From Epilithonimonas zeae (GTDB taxonomy: Bacteria > Bacteroidota > Bacteroidia > Flavobacteriales > Weeksellaceae): a stretch of 64,000 nt of DNA. Below, in pieces: positions 9,406 to 17,821 of this stretch. Position 1 is the first letter of the stretch. Every line of letters starts with the position of its first letter. Under the pieces are notes generated by a model. That model worked only from the letters and a program-made list of their open reading frames with translations, did not search any database and was not told the DNA's origin. The translations under genes and the position numbers were made by a program. The DNA lies in NCBI RefSeq assembly GCF_023278365.1, contig NZ_CP075338.1, positions 3,100,001-3,164,000 of the forward strand, in the 5' to 3' direction.

Positions 9406-9550
9406 TTTGGGCGTGCCCTTTTGTCCCGATTCTATCGGAACAAGCAGGTCGCGCTTTCCGCTATATCTTTTTCTTTGTAAACCTTCATCCTTCAGGCTTG
9501 CAAAGAAAAAGGATGCCGCTGCAATCGCTCACGCGTGAGATTCTGCGTTC
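9406..9550 (+). repeat. Dispersed intergenic repeat, family I, copy A
   Basis: It shares the 5' TTTGGGCGTG / CGCTTTCCGCTAT arm and the 3' CCGCT...GAGATTC arm with three other copies in the window. The centre is a hairpin: ATCTTTTTCTTTG at 9465-9477 pairs with CAAAGAAAAAGGAT at 9501-9514 (one bulged G). A second small stem, CCGAT-TCT-ATCGG, precedes it. Confidence 0.7.
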
Positions 9551-9637
9551 CAACAGGACTCATCGGCGCTCGCTTCGCTCGCGCAAACAAACATTCAAGA
9601 CTTTGATAATTCACAACTTATCAATCATCAGATATTA

Positions 9638-9669
9638 TTTGTCGTTCACTGCATAAATATATAACTTTG
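9638..9669 (+). promoter_or_regulatory. Bacteroidota-type promoter for pepT
   Basis: A -33 TTTG at 9638-9641 and a -7 TAACTTTG at 9662-9669 are separated by 20 bases. This matches the TTTG / TAnnTTTG consensus of Bacteroidota sigma factors and lies 19 bases ahead of the pepT ATG. Confidence 0.6.
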
Positions 9670-9688
9670 CGGAGATATAGCAAATTAT

Positions 9689-10939
9689 ATGGAAAACATC
9701 CAATTAGACGGTATTTGGAGAGAAAAACTCCTTAATAGATTTATCACGTACATCAAGATATTTTCAACCAGCGACGCAGAAAGTGAGACTACACCTTCTA
9801 CAGAAAGGCAATGGGATATTGCCAATTATCTGTACAAAGAATTGCAGGATTTGGGATTGGAAGATGTGAGCATCGATGAAAAAGGATACGTTTTTGGATT
9901 CATTCCCTCTAACAAAGAAGAGAAAGTTCCGCAAGTAGGATTCATTGCACATTACGATTCGTCTCCGGATTTCAACGGTGAGAATGTGAATCCGCAGATT
10001 TGGGAAAATTATGATGGCGAAGATTTGTTACTTAACAAAGAAACAGGATTCACTTTGTCCTCAACCAAATTTGAATCTTTAAAAAAATATATCGGACAAA
10101 CCATCATCACAACAGACGGAACAACATTGTTAAGTGCTGATGATAAAGCCGGCGTTGCAGAGATTGTAACGGCAGCAGAATTTCTTTTGGCTAATCCACA
10201 AATCAAGCACGGACGAATTTCTATCGGATTCAATCCGGATGAAGAGATTGGAAGAGGCGCGCATCACTTTGATGTAGAAAAATTTGGAGCTGAGTGGGCA
10301 TATACAATGGACGGCGGAGAAATAGGGGAATTGGAATATGAAAACTTCAATGCTGCCGGAGCTGTGGTTAAAATCCACGGATTGTCTGTTCATCCAGGTT
10401 ATTCTTTTGGAAAAATGCTGAATGCGGGATTAGTTGCATCAGAATTCATCAACTCACTGCCGGCTAATGAAACACCAGCTACAACAAAAGGTTTTGAAGG
10501 GTTTTTCCATCTGACAGATTTCGAAGGTGATGTTTCAGAGGCTAAACTTCAATACATTATCCGTGATCATGATGACCAAAAATTTGAAGACAGAAAAAAA
10601 CTGATTGCAGAAAAAGTAGAAGCAATCAACAAAAAGTATGGAGAGAAAACTGCTGAGATAGAAATCAAGCAGCAATATCTCAATATGAAAAAGCAATTCG
10701 AAGGCAAAATGCACATCGTAGATATTGCAGAACAGGCAATGAAAGATTCCGGAATCGAGCCGAAAATCAAAGCGATTAGAGGTGGGACAGACGGTGCGCA
10801 GTTGTCTTATATGGGATTGCCTTGCCCCAATATCTTTGCAGGTGGACACAACTTCCACGGACCTTATGAATTTGTACCTTTGGAAAGTATGCTAGCAGCT
10901 GTTAAAGTGATTGCAAATATTGCTCAATCGGTAAAATAA
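9689..10939 (+). CDS. pepT: Peptidase T (tripeptide aminopeptidase)
   Basis: This M20B-family zinc aminopeptidase removes the N-terminal residue of tripeptides in the cytoplasm. The first metal-ligand histidine is in FIAHYDSSPDF, the bridging Asp in LLSADDKAG, the catalytic Glu pair in NPDEEIGRGAHHFD, and the last His in FAGGHNFHGPYEFVP. The length of 416 residues is normal for PepT. It has its own promoter and is followed after 27 bases by sufE, with no terminator between. Confidence 0.93.
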   Translation: MENIQLDGIWREKLLNRFITYIKIFSTSDAESETTPSTERQWDIANYLYKELQDLGLEDVSIDEKGYVFGFIPSNKEEKVPQVGFIAHYDSSPDFNGENVNPQIWENYDGEDLLLNKETGFTLSSTKFESLKKYIGQTIITTDGTTLLSADDKAGVAEIVTAAEFLLANPQIKHGRISIGFNPDEEIGRGAHHFDVEKFGAEWAYTMDGGEIGELEYENFNAAGAVVKIHGLSVHPGYSFGKMLNAGLVASEFINSLPANETPATTKGFEGFFHLTDFEGDVSEAKLQYIIRDHDDQKFEDRKKLIAEKVEAINKKYGEKTAEIEIKQQYLNMKKQFEGKMHIVDIAEQAMKDSGIEPKIKAIRGGTDGAQLSYMGLPCPNIFAGGHNFHGPYEFVPLESMLAAVKVIANIAQSVK

Positions 10940-10966
10940 TTTAATTTTAATTCAAATCAATTCTGA

Positions 10967-11386
10967 ATGACAATCAAAGAAAAACAACAGGAATTAATAG
11001 AAGAATTCGCCTTTCTGGACGATTGGGAGCAGAAGTATGAATATATCATAGACCTTGGCAAAGAATTAAAAGGACTTCCTGAGGATAAAAAAACAGACGA
11101 AAATCTAATCCGAGGTTGCCAATCCAAAGTTTGGATTGATGCAGAATTTACAGATGGTAAATTGTTTTTCAATGCAGATTCTGACGGGATTTTGCCAAAG
11201 GGAATTGTTTCACTTTTGGTAAGAATCTACAGCGGACACTCTACACAAGAGATTTTGGATTCTGATTTTGATTTCATTTCAGAAATCGGGTTACAGGAAT
11301 TTTTGTCTCCGTCAAGAGCGAATGGCTTGATGGCAATGACGAAACAGATCAAATTTTACGCAATTGCATTTCAACTAAAGAAGTAG
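10967..11386 (+). CDS. sufE: SufE sulfur-acceptor protein
   Basis: SufE takes persulfide sulfur from the cysteine desulfurase SufS and passes it to the SufBCD scaffold in Fe-S cluster assembly. The 139 residues match the family. The acceptor cysteine is in the conserved RGCQSKVWI segment, and the N-terminal helix (EKQQELIEEFAFLDDWEQKYEYII) is typical. No sufS, sufB, sufC or sufD is adjacent. The stop TAG abuts the GTG start of the next gene, so sufE is coupled to two glycosyltransferase genes. Confidence 0.92.
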   Translation: MTIKEKQQELIEEFAFLDDWEQKYEYIIDLGKELKGLPEDKKTDENLIRGCQSKVWIDAEFTDGKLFFNADSDGILPKGIVSLLVRIYSGHSTQEILDSDFDFISEIGLQEFLSPSRANGLMAMTKQIKFYAIAFQLKK

Positions 11387-12352
11387 GTGAAAAGAATTCT
11401 GGCATATCGTTTTTCGGCATTTGGAGATGTAGCAATGACAGTTCCTGTTTGTGTTGAGTTTCTAGAGCAGAATCCTGATGTAGAAATTGTATTCGTCAGT
11501 AGGGATAACTTCAAAGACCTTTTTGACAAACATCCACGACTGAAATTCCACGGAGTCAGTTTCGATGATTACAAAGGTGTTTTCGGAATCAGAAAACTGA
11601 CAAAACACTTGATCAAGCAATTCAATCCAGATTATGTGGCTGATCTCCACGACGTAATTAGGACGAAAATGATTAATTCCATTTTCTTCAGGCACGGCTA
11701 CAAAATTTTTCAAATTGATAAAGGAAAGGAAGAGAAAGAACGACTGACAGATGTTTGGAATCTTGATAAATTTCCTTTGAAAAGAACCGTTGAACGTTAC
11801 GCGGATGTTTTCAGGAGAATGGGATTTAATGTTGAATTATCTCATCAGTTAAGAAATCAATCTAAAAACAAAAAAGATATTGGTTTCGCACCTTTTGCTC
11901 AACACAAAGGGAAAATGATGCCTGAAGAAAAATCTTTTGAACTGGCAAGGATTCTTGCAAGAACTCACAAAGTTTATTTTTTCGGAGGTGGAAAAGAGGA
12001 AAACGAAATTCTCACAAAATGGGAAAAACAAATTCCAAACACCCATAGCTTGTCCGGGAAATTGACACTTAAGGAAGAGTTGCAAAAAATATCCGAGTTA
12101 GAATTGATGATTTCTATGGACTCAGCGAATATGCATTTGGCCAGTTTGATGGGAACCAGATGTATCTCCGTTTGGGGTTCTACTCATCATTATGCAGGCT
12201 TTTTGGGCTACGGACAAAGTGAAGATGACATTGTCCACGTTAAAGATTTGTCCTGCAGACCTTGCTCTGTTTTTGGTGATAAAGCTTGTTTCCGGGGCGA
12301 TTATGCTTGTCTCGAGGAATTAGACATTCAGAAAATTATAGACAAAGTATGA
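11387..12352 (+). CDS. Glycosyltransferase family 9 (heptosyltransferase-like)
   Basis: This GT9 protein resembles the ADP-heptose:LPS heptosyltransferases. It starts RILAYRFSAFGDVAMTVPV (the N-terminal Rossmann strand and loop) and has the C-terminal signature LMISMDSANMHLASLMGT, followed by SVWGSTHHYAGF, where the donor is bound. It starts with GTG directly after the sufE stop; I see no ATG that would preserve the conserved N-terminus. The stop overlaps the next start by 4 bases (ATGA). The donor sugar cannot be inferred, and a role in LPS core or another surface glycan is likely. Confidence 0.87.
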   Translation: MKRILAYRFSAFGDVAMTVPVCVEFLEQNPDVEIVFVSRDNFKDLFDKHPRLKFHGVSFDDYKGVFGIRKLTKHLIKQFNPDYVADLHDVIRTKMINSIFFRHGYKIFQIDKGKEEKERLTDVWNLDKFPLKRTVERYADVFRRMGFNVELSHQLRNQSKNKKDIGFAPFAQHKGKMMPEEKSFELARILARTHKVYFFGGGKEENEILTKWEKQIPNTHSLSGKLTLKEELQKISELELMISMDSANMHLASLMGTRCISVWGSTHHYAGFLGYGQSEDDIVHVKDLSCRPCSVFGDKACFRGDYACLEELDIQKIIDKV

Positions 12353-13251
12353 AGCTCAGTATTTGTATTCCTGTCTATAATTTCGATGTGAATGATTTGG
12401 TGAATGACCTTCATAATCAGATTAATTCAAATCAATTGGATGCCGAAATTATCATCATCGATGATGCTTCTAAAGCTGAATTCATTAATAAAAATAAAAA
12501 TTTAGAAAAGACTGTCAGTCAGTTTATTTTCCTCGAAAAAAATATTGGACGTTCTAAAATCCGAAATCTATTTCTTAAATATACTCAGTCAGAATATTTA
12601 CTTTTTCTTGATTGTGATGGAAAAATCATCAGTCAAAATTTTCTTAAAAATTATATCGATTTTATTAACGCTAAAAATCCCGACGTCGTTTTTGGTGGCA
12701 GAAAAGTGAGTGATGTAAAGCCTTCTGCAGAATATGGACTTAGATGGAGATTCGCAGTAGAAAGGGAGAATCTGCCTTTAAAACAACGTTTGAAATCTCC
12801 TTATTTGGATTTTCAGACTAATAATTTTATTGTTAGAAAATCGGTATTAGAAAAGAATCCTTTCAATGAAACGATTACGCAATATGGTTACGAAGATTTG
12901 ATTTTTGCGAAAGACCTTTTCAAAAACAAAGTTTTTATTGACCATATCGATAATCCGATTTTCAATAATGATGTAGAGACCAATGAGGTTTTTCTTGCTA
13001 AAGCCGACCAATCTGCAAAAAGTCTTTCTCAATTGATTAAAAGTGATAAAGACGTAGAAAGAATCTCTAAAATAAAGCTTGCAAAAGCTTATTCCAGATT
13101 GAAAAAAACAGGCGGAATTTTTCTTTATAGATTGATTTATAAATTATCCAAACCTTACTTACAAAAAAAGCTTTTAGGAGGAAATGCCTCACTAAAAGCT
13201 CTTGATTTTTATAAATTGGGCCAACTTATTTATTATATGTCTAAGTCGTAA
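12349..13251 (+). CDS. Glycosyltransferase family 2
   Basis: This GT-A fold inverting glycosyltransferase has the N-terminal SICIPVYNF and EIIIIDDAS segments and the metal-binding region YLLFLDCDGKI, where the DCD takes the place of the usual DxD. The frame is open from 12286, but the first 21 codons lie inside the GT9 gene and look non-native, so I start at the ATG at 12349 (300 residues). The ATGA overlap indicates coupling with the GT9 gene. The end overlaps the convergent VanZ gene by 11 bases. The acceptor is unknown. Confidence 0.85.
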   Translation: MKLSICIPVYNFDVNDLVNDLHNQINSNQLDAEIIIIDDASKAEFINKNKNLEKTVSQFIFLEKNIGRSKIRNLFLKYTQSEYLLFLDCDGKIISQNFLKNYIDFINAKNPDVVFGGRKVSDVKPSAEYGLRWRFAVERENLPLKQRLKSPYLDFQTNNFIVRKSVLEKNPFNETITQYGYEDLIFAKDLFKNKVFIDHIDNPIFNNDVETNEVFLAKADQSAKSLSQLIKSDKDVERISKIKLAKAYSRLKKTGGIFLYRLIYKLSKPYLQKKLLGGNASLKALDFYKLGQLIYYMSKS

Positions 13252-13693
13252 GTGGCTTTTCGTAATTCAATTCTAGTCTGATATCAGATATATTCAACCA
13301 TTTTGCTATCTGTAAAGCAAAATATCCAATCAGCATTCCAAAAGTATTCAAGAAAACATCATCAATATCAGCTGTTCCTCTAGCTGTATAGTATTGTAAA
13401 AGTTCTATCGTAGAAATTCCACAAATAAATAAAAAGAATAACAATGGTAAATTATTGAGTTTTCTGATTAATAAGCCAAGTCCACCAAATGGAATGAATA
13501 CCAAAATATTACCAACGATATTAATCATAAATTTTTCCGAGAAGAAGTTGTTATATCGCAAAAAGTAAGTGATACTTTGAAGCGGATTGAGTTGTAAGAA
13601 TCCAAATTCAGGATGACGTCCACAACCGTAAAACATCATATATAATAGAAAAATAGTGTAAAAGGGAATTAACACTGCATAATATCTTTTCAT
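13241..13693 (-). CDS. VanZ-family membrane protein
   Basis: This 150-residue protein has four hydrophobic segments and the VanZ-like pattern: INIVGNILVFIPFGGLGLL, then GISTIELLQYYTARGTADIDDVFLNTFGMLIGY. Acidic and Asn residues within the last two helices mark the family. VanZ confers low-level teicoplanin resistance in enterococci, but chromosomal VanZ-like proteins of Bacteroidota have no established role. It is transcribed alone and overlaps the convergent GT2 gene by 11 bases. Confidence 0.8.
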   Translation of the reverse strand: MKRYYAVLIPFYTIFLLYMMFYGCGRHPEFGFLQLNPLQSITYFLRYNNFFSEKFMINIVGNILVFIPFGGLGLLIRKLNNLPLLFFLFICGISTIELLQYYTARGTADIDDVFLNTFGMLIGYFALQIAKWLNISDIRLELNYEKPLTT

Positions 13694-13927
13694 AGGTTTC
13701 CTTTTGAGAGGATTAGTAATTAAAAGAGTTTTATACCAGAAAAATAGGTTGCAACAATTTTATCTGCTGTACTCATCAAAAATCTTTCCAAAATTCAAAT
13801 ATTAAACAGTTGATTAACTTTTTATGTGAAATTTAACATTACGTTAAACTGAAAAATGAAAATTAACAAAATTTTAAGAACAAGATTTTTAAAAATCGAA
13901 ATTGAAGAAGAATAGGATATAAATAAA

Positions 13928-13953
13928 AAAATCTCAGATTTCTCTGAGATTTT
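13928..13953 (-). terminator. Terminator of the tRNA-Val pair
   Basis: An 11-bp perfect stem (AAAATCTCAGA at 13928-13938, TCTGAGATTTT at 13943-13953) has a 4-base loop. Read on the minus strand it is followed by TTTATTT. It lies 11 bases beyond the 3' end of the second tRNA. Confidence 0.85.
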
Positions 13954-13964
13954 CCTTTGAAGGG

Positions 13965-14039
13965 TGGGCCCTGAGGGATTCGAACCCCCGACCCTCTGGG
14001 TGTAAACCAGATGCTCTGAACCAACTGAGCTAAGAGCCC
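13965..14039 (-). tRNA. tRNA-Val (anticodon TAC), copy 2
   Basis: A 75-base cloverleaf on the minus strand. The acceptor GGGCTCT pairs with AGGGCCC, the D-arm carries AGCTCAGTTGGT, and the anticodon loop TTTACAC sits between TCTGG and CCAGA. The T-loop is TTCGAAT. The discriminator is A and a full CCA is not encoded. It is identical in sequence to the copy at 14074-14148. Confidence 0.95.
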
Positions 14040-14073
14040 TTAATTTTTTTTGAAAAGGTTGTTTCCTTTTTTG

Positions 14074-14148
14074 TGGGCCCTGAGGGATTCGAACCCCCGA
14101 CCCTCTGGGTGTAAACCAGATGCTCTGAACCAACTGAGCTAAGAGCCC
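14074..14148 (-). tRNA. tRNA-Val (anticodon TAC), copy 1
   Basis: This is the first transcribed of two identical tandem tRNA-Val(TAC) genes, 34 bases apart. All arms pair as in the second copy. It is preceded on the minus strand by a good promoter, and both copies share the terminator at 13928-13953. Confidence 0.95.
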
Positions 14149-14174
14149 GCAACGTGTTACCGTTTTGAGTGGTG

Positions 14175-14205
14175 CAAATATACAACTTATAACTATATTC
14201 ACAAA
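14175..14205 (-). promoter_or_regulatory. Promoter of the tRNA-Val pair
   Basis: On the minus strand, a -33 TTTG (14202-14205) and a -7 TATATTTG (14175-14182) are separated by 19 bases. They end 26 bases before the first tRNA. The -33 box lies at the 3' end of folC. Confidence 0.6.
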
Positions 14206-15431
14206 TTTTTTTCTAAAAAATCTCCGACTACAAAGTTGCTTCCGCCCACAAAAATCAATTCGTCTTCTTTACAATTCTGTTTTGCAGCAAGATAGCCAGT
14301 TTGAACCGAATCGAAAATTTTATAATTCAAATTAGATTTTTTGAGTAAATCTTCATAATCTTCCGGATGTCTTCCTCTGCTAACGCTTGGTTTCACAAAA
14401 TAGAATCGAGCTTCCGAAGGCAACATTGGAATGACTTCATCGATTTTTTTGTCATTCACAAATCCTAAAACAATATGTTTTTGTTGTGAATATTCATTGA
14501 GTTGTTTGAAAACTTCTTCCAAACCAGCTTGATTGTGTCCTGTATCACAAATGGTTAAAGGTTCTTTTGAAAACTCAAACCAACGACCGATGAATTTTGT
14601 GTTTTGATGAACATTCAAAAGTCCCGATTTTAGATTTTCATCAGTAATGTTAAGTCCTTGTTTCTTTAATTCATTAACCAAAGCCAAAACTACTCTGATA
14701 TTTTTCTTCTGATAGTTACCTTTTAAATCTGAAACTAAATCTGTTTTTATCTCTGTTGCATCAATAAAATCAGTTTTGACTTCAGTTGCCTTTTGTTGGA
14801 TAATTTCCTTTACAATAGGATTTTCATCTCCCGAAATTACCGCAATATTTTCTTTGACGATTCCAGCTTTCTCAAAAGCAATTTTTTCAATCGTGTCACC
14901 TAAAATATTCTGATGGTCAAGTTGAACATTGGTGATGGCTGAAACCAAAGGTTTGATGATGTTTGTTGAATCTAATCGTCCGCCTAGACCAACTTCGATG
15001 ATTGCAAAATCAACATTTTGCTGATAAAAATATTCGAAAGCCATTATCGTCGTAAATTCAAAAAAAGAAGGCCGAATATCTTCTGGTAAATGCTTAAGTT
15101 TTAGGATAAAACCGTAAACAAATTCTTTATCACAATTCTTTCCATTGATTTTGATTCTTTCTGTAAAATCAATTAAATGTGGCGAATTATAAAGTCCGAT
15201 TTTATAACCAGATTCCTGAAGAACCGACGCTAACATGTTGCTTGTGGAACCTTTTCCATTTGTTCCGCCAATATGGATTGTTTTGATTTTGTCTTGTGGA
15301 TTTCCAAAAAAAACACACAATTTTTTGATGTTATCGAGTCCTGGTTTATAGGCTTTTTCGCCGTCAATTTGGTAGTTCGGAGCCTGAATAAAAAGCCAGT
15401 CTACAGCTTCCTGATATTCTTGTGAAGTCAT
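14199..15431 (-). CDS. folC: Folylpolyglutamate / dihydrofolate synthase
   Basis: FolC adds glutamate to folates and, in its bifunctional form, makes dihydrofolate from dihydropteroate. It is a Mur-ligase-family cytoplasmic enzyme. The ATP loop HIGGTNGKGSTSNM is near residue 55, followed by LYNSPHLIDFTERI, the catalytic-domain segment EVGLGGRLDSTNI, and the C-terminal CDTGHNQAGLEEV and FVGGSNFVVGDF motifs. The 410 residues match the family. The TonB-like gene ends 53 bases upstream, so it may be the distal gene of that unit or separate. I see no folP or folE nearby. Confidence 0.93.
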   Translation of the reverse strand: MTSQEYQEAVDWLFIQAPNYQIDGEKAYKPGLDNIKKLCVFFGNPQDKIKTIHIGGTNGKGSTSNMLASVLQESGYKIGLYNSPHLIDFTERIKINGKNCDKEFVYGFILKLKHLPEDIRPSFFEFTTIMAFEYFYQQNVDFAIIEVGLGGRLDSTNIIKPLVSAITNVQLDHQNILGDTIEKIAFEKAGIVKENIAVISGDENPIVKEIIQQKATEVKTDFIDATEIKTDLVSDLKGNYQKKNIRVVLALVNELKKQGLNITDENLKSGLLNVHQNTKFIGRWFEFSKEPLTICDTGHNQAGLEEVFKQLNEYSQQKHIVLGFVNDKKIDEVIPMLPSEARFYFVKPSVSRGRHPEDYEDLLKKSNLNYKIFDSVQTGYLAAKQNCKEDELIFVGGSNFVVGDFLEKNL

Positions 15432-15484
15432 ATTTCAAAATGAAATACAAATTTAGAAATATGGAGAATTAAAAAGAATAAAAT

Positions 15485-16129
15485 CTAAAAATTAATCGTG
15501 TAAGTTCCCTGCGAAATATTCTGAGATTTTTTGGCTTTCACATATTGCTTTGTCCAAATCACGGCTGCTGTGATATTACAGGCATCTTTGATTCCGCTGC
15601 TTCGTCCTGCATTGGTTACATTTCCGGCTTTATCAACCGTAATGAACATCACCAATTGACCTTTGGTTTTGCAATTGTGAGAAGGTAATTTTCCCGCTTT
15701 TCCCATTGTTCCAGGAATGAAACCTGTAAGAATTCTGTCTTTCCCTATTTTAGTGATTTTATCATCCTTAGAATCTGGAGTTGTAGTCTCTTTTTTCTCT
15801 TCTTTTTTGGCGAGTTTCTTATCTTCTTTCTCAGTTTTTGATGGTTTCTTCTTTTCTTCTTTTACTGCTGCAGACGTTTCTTTTGCTAGAGCAACTGTAT
15901 CGGGAGGTAAAACTTCTACATCTGGGACATAGATTTCCGGTTTTACGACAGAATCTGCTTTGGGTTGTTCTATTGGTTTTGGAGTTTCTGCAATAACAGG
16001 TTTGGGTTGTTCGGAAGCTTTGTAATAAAGAGAATTGAATGAAAATAAAAGCACAAAAAACAACAGCGCAACTACATAAAAAGCAATTGGCAAACCGGAT
16101 AATTTTTTTGTTCTTCTTCGGAATTCCAT
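15485..16129 (-). CDS. TonB-like energy transducer, paralogue 1
   Basis: A single transmembrane segment (about residues 14-33) is followed by a long Lys/Glu/Pro-rich linker of about 100 residues, then a C-terminal domain beginning TGFIPGTMG. This is the TonB layout: inner-membrane anchor, periplasm-spanning arm, receptor-contacting domain. The C-terminal domain has two cysteines (HNC and DAC) about 37 residues apart. Both are matched in the second TonB-like protein at 16875-17804, and the two domains align nearly throughout. It follows the ExbB gene after one base. Canonical TonB C-termini have no such cysteine pair, so the exact partner is uncertain. Confidence 0.75.
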   Translation of the reverse strand: MEFRRRTKKLSGLPIAFYVVALLFFVLLFSFNSLYYKASEQPKPVIAETPKPIEQPKADSVVKPEIYVPDVEVLPPDTVALAKETSAAVKEEKKKPSKTEKEDKKLAKKEEKKETTTPDSKDDKITKIGKDRILTGFIPGTMGKAGKLPSHNCKTKGQLVMFITVDKAGNVTNAGRSSGIKDACNITAAVIWTKQYVKAKKSQNISQGTYTINF

Positions 16130-16130
16130 C

Positions 16131-16772
16131 TTAAGAAGGTTTGTTGATGATGTCTAGAAACTCATTGGTGTGATACTGAATTTTCATCAACAGATAATCA
16201 ACCTTTCCAACCAAAACATTATGGAAAATGTAAGACATAAATCCAACGATAAGACCAACAACCGATGGTGCTAAAGCTTTATAGAAATTAGCAGCTAAAA
16301 GATTTTGAGCAACAACAGTATCAGTTTTTGATAAAGTTCCGAAAGTGGAAGCCAAAATCAAAACACCGCCGAGAAGCCCCAACATAGGAGCTGCACCGGA
16401 AAGTGTTGCCAAATAATTGATGTTTTTTTCAGCTTTGTTGAGTTCTATCTGAGCGTGGGTTTCCATTGCATTGGCGATTTCGCTCACAGGTCTTCCCAAT
16501 CTGGAAAGTCCTTTTTCTACACTTCTGGATTCTGGAGAATTATCTCTTCTGCAAAAATCTACCGCAGATTGTATTCTGCCGTCATTCAAGAGGTCATTGA
16601 CATTTTTCAAAAGATAAGGGTCAACCTGATTTTCTCTGTTGAGCGCGTATAATTTCTGTCCAAAAAAAACTAAGGCTGCAATTCCCGAAAATATTAAAAT
16701 GATGATAAGAGAAACACTCAATAAGCCTCCACCAAAAAGGAATTCCCAAATAGAAATATTTTGATTTGCCAT
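16131..16772 (-). CDS. exbB: ExbB/TolQ/MotA-family proton channel protein
   Basis: This 213-residue inner-membrane protein has three transmembrane segments, at about 15-38, 115-140 and 165-188. The conserved region ATLSGAAPMLGLLGGVLILASTF spans the second segment. The third has SVVGLIVGFMSYIFHN. In this family the protein forms the pentameric stator through which protons drive TonB or TolA. It lies between two TonB-like genes. No ExbD/TolR gene is in the window, although ExbD is normally required. A -7 promoter element lies 26 bases upstream. Confidence 0.85.
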   Translation of the reverse strand: MANQNISIWEFLFGGGLLSVSLIIILIFSGIAALVFFGQKLYALNRENQVDPYLLKNVNDLLNDGRIQSAVDFCRRDNSPESRSVEKGLSRLGRPVSEIANAMETHAQIELNKAEKNINYLATLSGAAPMLGLLGGVLILASTFGTLSKTDTVVAQNLLAANFYKALAPSVVGLIVGFMSYIFHNVLVGKVDYLLMKIQYHTNEFLDIINKPS

Positions 16773-16797
16773 AGTTTTGTCTGTTATTTTATAGTTT

Positions 16798-16805
16798 CAA
16801 ATTTA
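16798..16805 (-). promoter_or_regulatory. Candidate -7 promoter element of exbB
   Basis: The minus strand reads TAAATTTG here, matching TAnnTTTG, 26 bases before the exbB ATG. No matching -33 box was found at the usual distance, so exbB may also be transcribed from upstream. Confidence 0.35.
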
Positions 16806-16874
16806 TGAATTAGTTGATGATTAATCCGAATAGATGACTAATGAATTTACGAAAAATGATTATTAATAGGAATT

Positions 16875-17804
16875 TTAAAAAGTAATCTTATAAGTTCCTT
16901 TGGACGAGACATTTGCCGCTTCGGCTTTCACGTATTGTTTTACCCAGCTTACAGCGGTATTCATTACACAAGGGTCAGAAACACCGCTTAATCGTCTTGC
17001 GGAAGTGACTTTTCCGGACTTGTCGACAGTGTAAGAAATTGTAATACTTCCACTTGCAGAGCAATCGTGGTTTGGTTGTGCGCCGCCTCTTCCCATTGTT
17101 CCAGGAATGAAACCTGTTAATTTTCTATCAATTCCGATTAAACTATTTCCATCGCCGTCTCCGCCAAGAGGGTCGCCATAATTTCCAGGTCCGGTTCCGT
17201 TGCCCTGTGAGCCGGATTTTGTTCCTCGTCCTTTCAATAGATTCCCGATAGCAGCATTCCCTTTTCCATCTCCAGTCGCATTTTCTTTTTTGATATCCCC
17301 TTTTGCGTTGGTCTTTCCGGTTACTGTTTTTGTAGAATTGGCAACAACAGGAGAGTTGGTCTTATCATTAGCTTTTTTAGTGGCTACCGGTGGATTTTTG
17401 GTTCTGGTTGGGATAGGAACTGTATTTTCAGGAATGTCTTTTTCTACTTTTTCTTTTGAAGCTTTAGCAACTTCTGTTACAACTTCCTTTTCCTCTTTCT
17501 TTTCAACGATTGGGGCTGGACTTCCTTCTTCCTCTTTTGGTTCTTCAGCACCTTTTCCGTTTCGGTTATCGCCATAATTGATGCGCATTTCCGTCAATTC
17601 TACAGGAATGATATTCTCACTATTAACAGCAGTTGCCTTTTTAGTTTTAATTAAAGAAGCCGGAAGAAAAAATAAAACAGAGAACAGGAAAACGCCTACT
17701 ACCAAAGCCTTGGTAAGCGTAAAATCATAATGTTTGCGGAAGGCATAAGCGCCGTAAGCTTTATGTCTCTCTTCGAAAATAATATCATCCAGGTCCTGAT
17801 ACAT
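16875..17804 (-). CDS. TonB-like energy transducer, paralogue 2
   Basis: This has the same plan as the 15485-16129 protein but is longer (309 residues). A soluble N-terminus (YQDLDDIIFEERHKAYGAY) precedes a transmembrane segment at about residues 32-50. A Pro/Lys/Thr/Gly-rich linker of some 160 residues follows, then the C-terminal domain starting TGFIPGTMG with cysteines in HDC and DPC. The N-terminal region resembles that of flavobacterial TonB proteins. I start at the ATG at 17804. A TTG two codons earlier (17810) is also open. A 24-base palindrome lies just upstream, and exbB follows after 102 bases. Confidence 0.8.
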   Translation of the reverse strand: MYQDLDDIIFEERHKAYGAYAFRKHYDFTLTKALVVGVFLFSVLFFLPASLIKTKKATAVNSENIIPVELTEMRINYGDNRNGKGAEEPKEEEGSPAPIVEKKEEKEVVTEVAKASKEKVEKDIPENTVPIPTRTKNPPVATKKANDKTNSPVVANSTKTVTGKTNAKGDIKKENATGDGKGNAAIGNLLKGRGTKSGSQGNGTGPGNYGDPLGGDGDGNSLIGIDRKLTGFIPGTMGRGGAQPNHDCSASGSITISYTVDKSGKVTSARRLSGVSDPCVMNTAVSWVKQYVKAEAANVSSKGTYKITF

Positions 17805-17821
17805 TGGCAATGGCTTGTTAG

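Larger units (their letters stand above)
9385..9688. other. Gene-free divergent intergenic region with repeat and promoter
   Basis: This 304-base gap lies between divergent mvaB and pepT. I see no coding sequence in it. It holds copy A of a dispersed repeat (about 9406-9550), a short GC-rich stretch at 9565-9590 (GGCGCTCGCTTCGCTCGCGC), and a pepT promoter at 9638-9669. Confidence 0.7.

Noticed and set aside
9385-9688. A possible small RNA or riboswitch in the mvaB-pepT gap
   Set aside because: The strong structure there belongs to the family I repeat. Nothing matches a known riboswitch, and no terminator-antiterminator pair is visible before pepT.
13965-14148. Repeated sequence suggesting a CRISPR-like or mobile repeat
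   Set aside because: The two identical 75-base units fold as tRNA-Val(TAC) and have a promoter and terminator. They are tandem tRNA genes.
13822-14202. A 126-codon open frame on the minus strand covering both tRNA-Val genes
   Set aside because: It reads straight through two clear tRNA cloverleaves and their terminator, and its repeated peptide segments are just the translated tRNAs.
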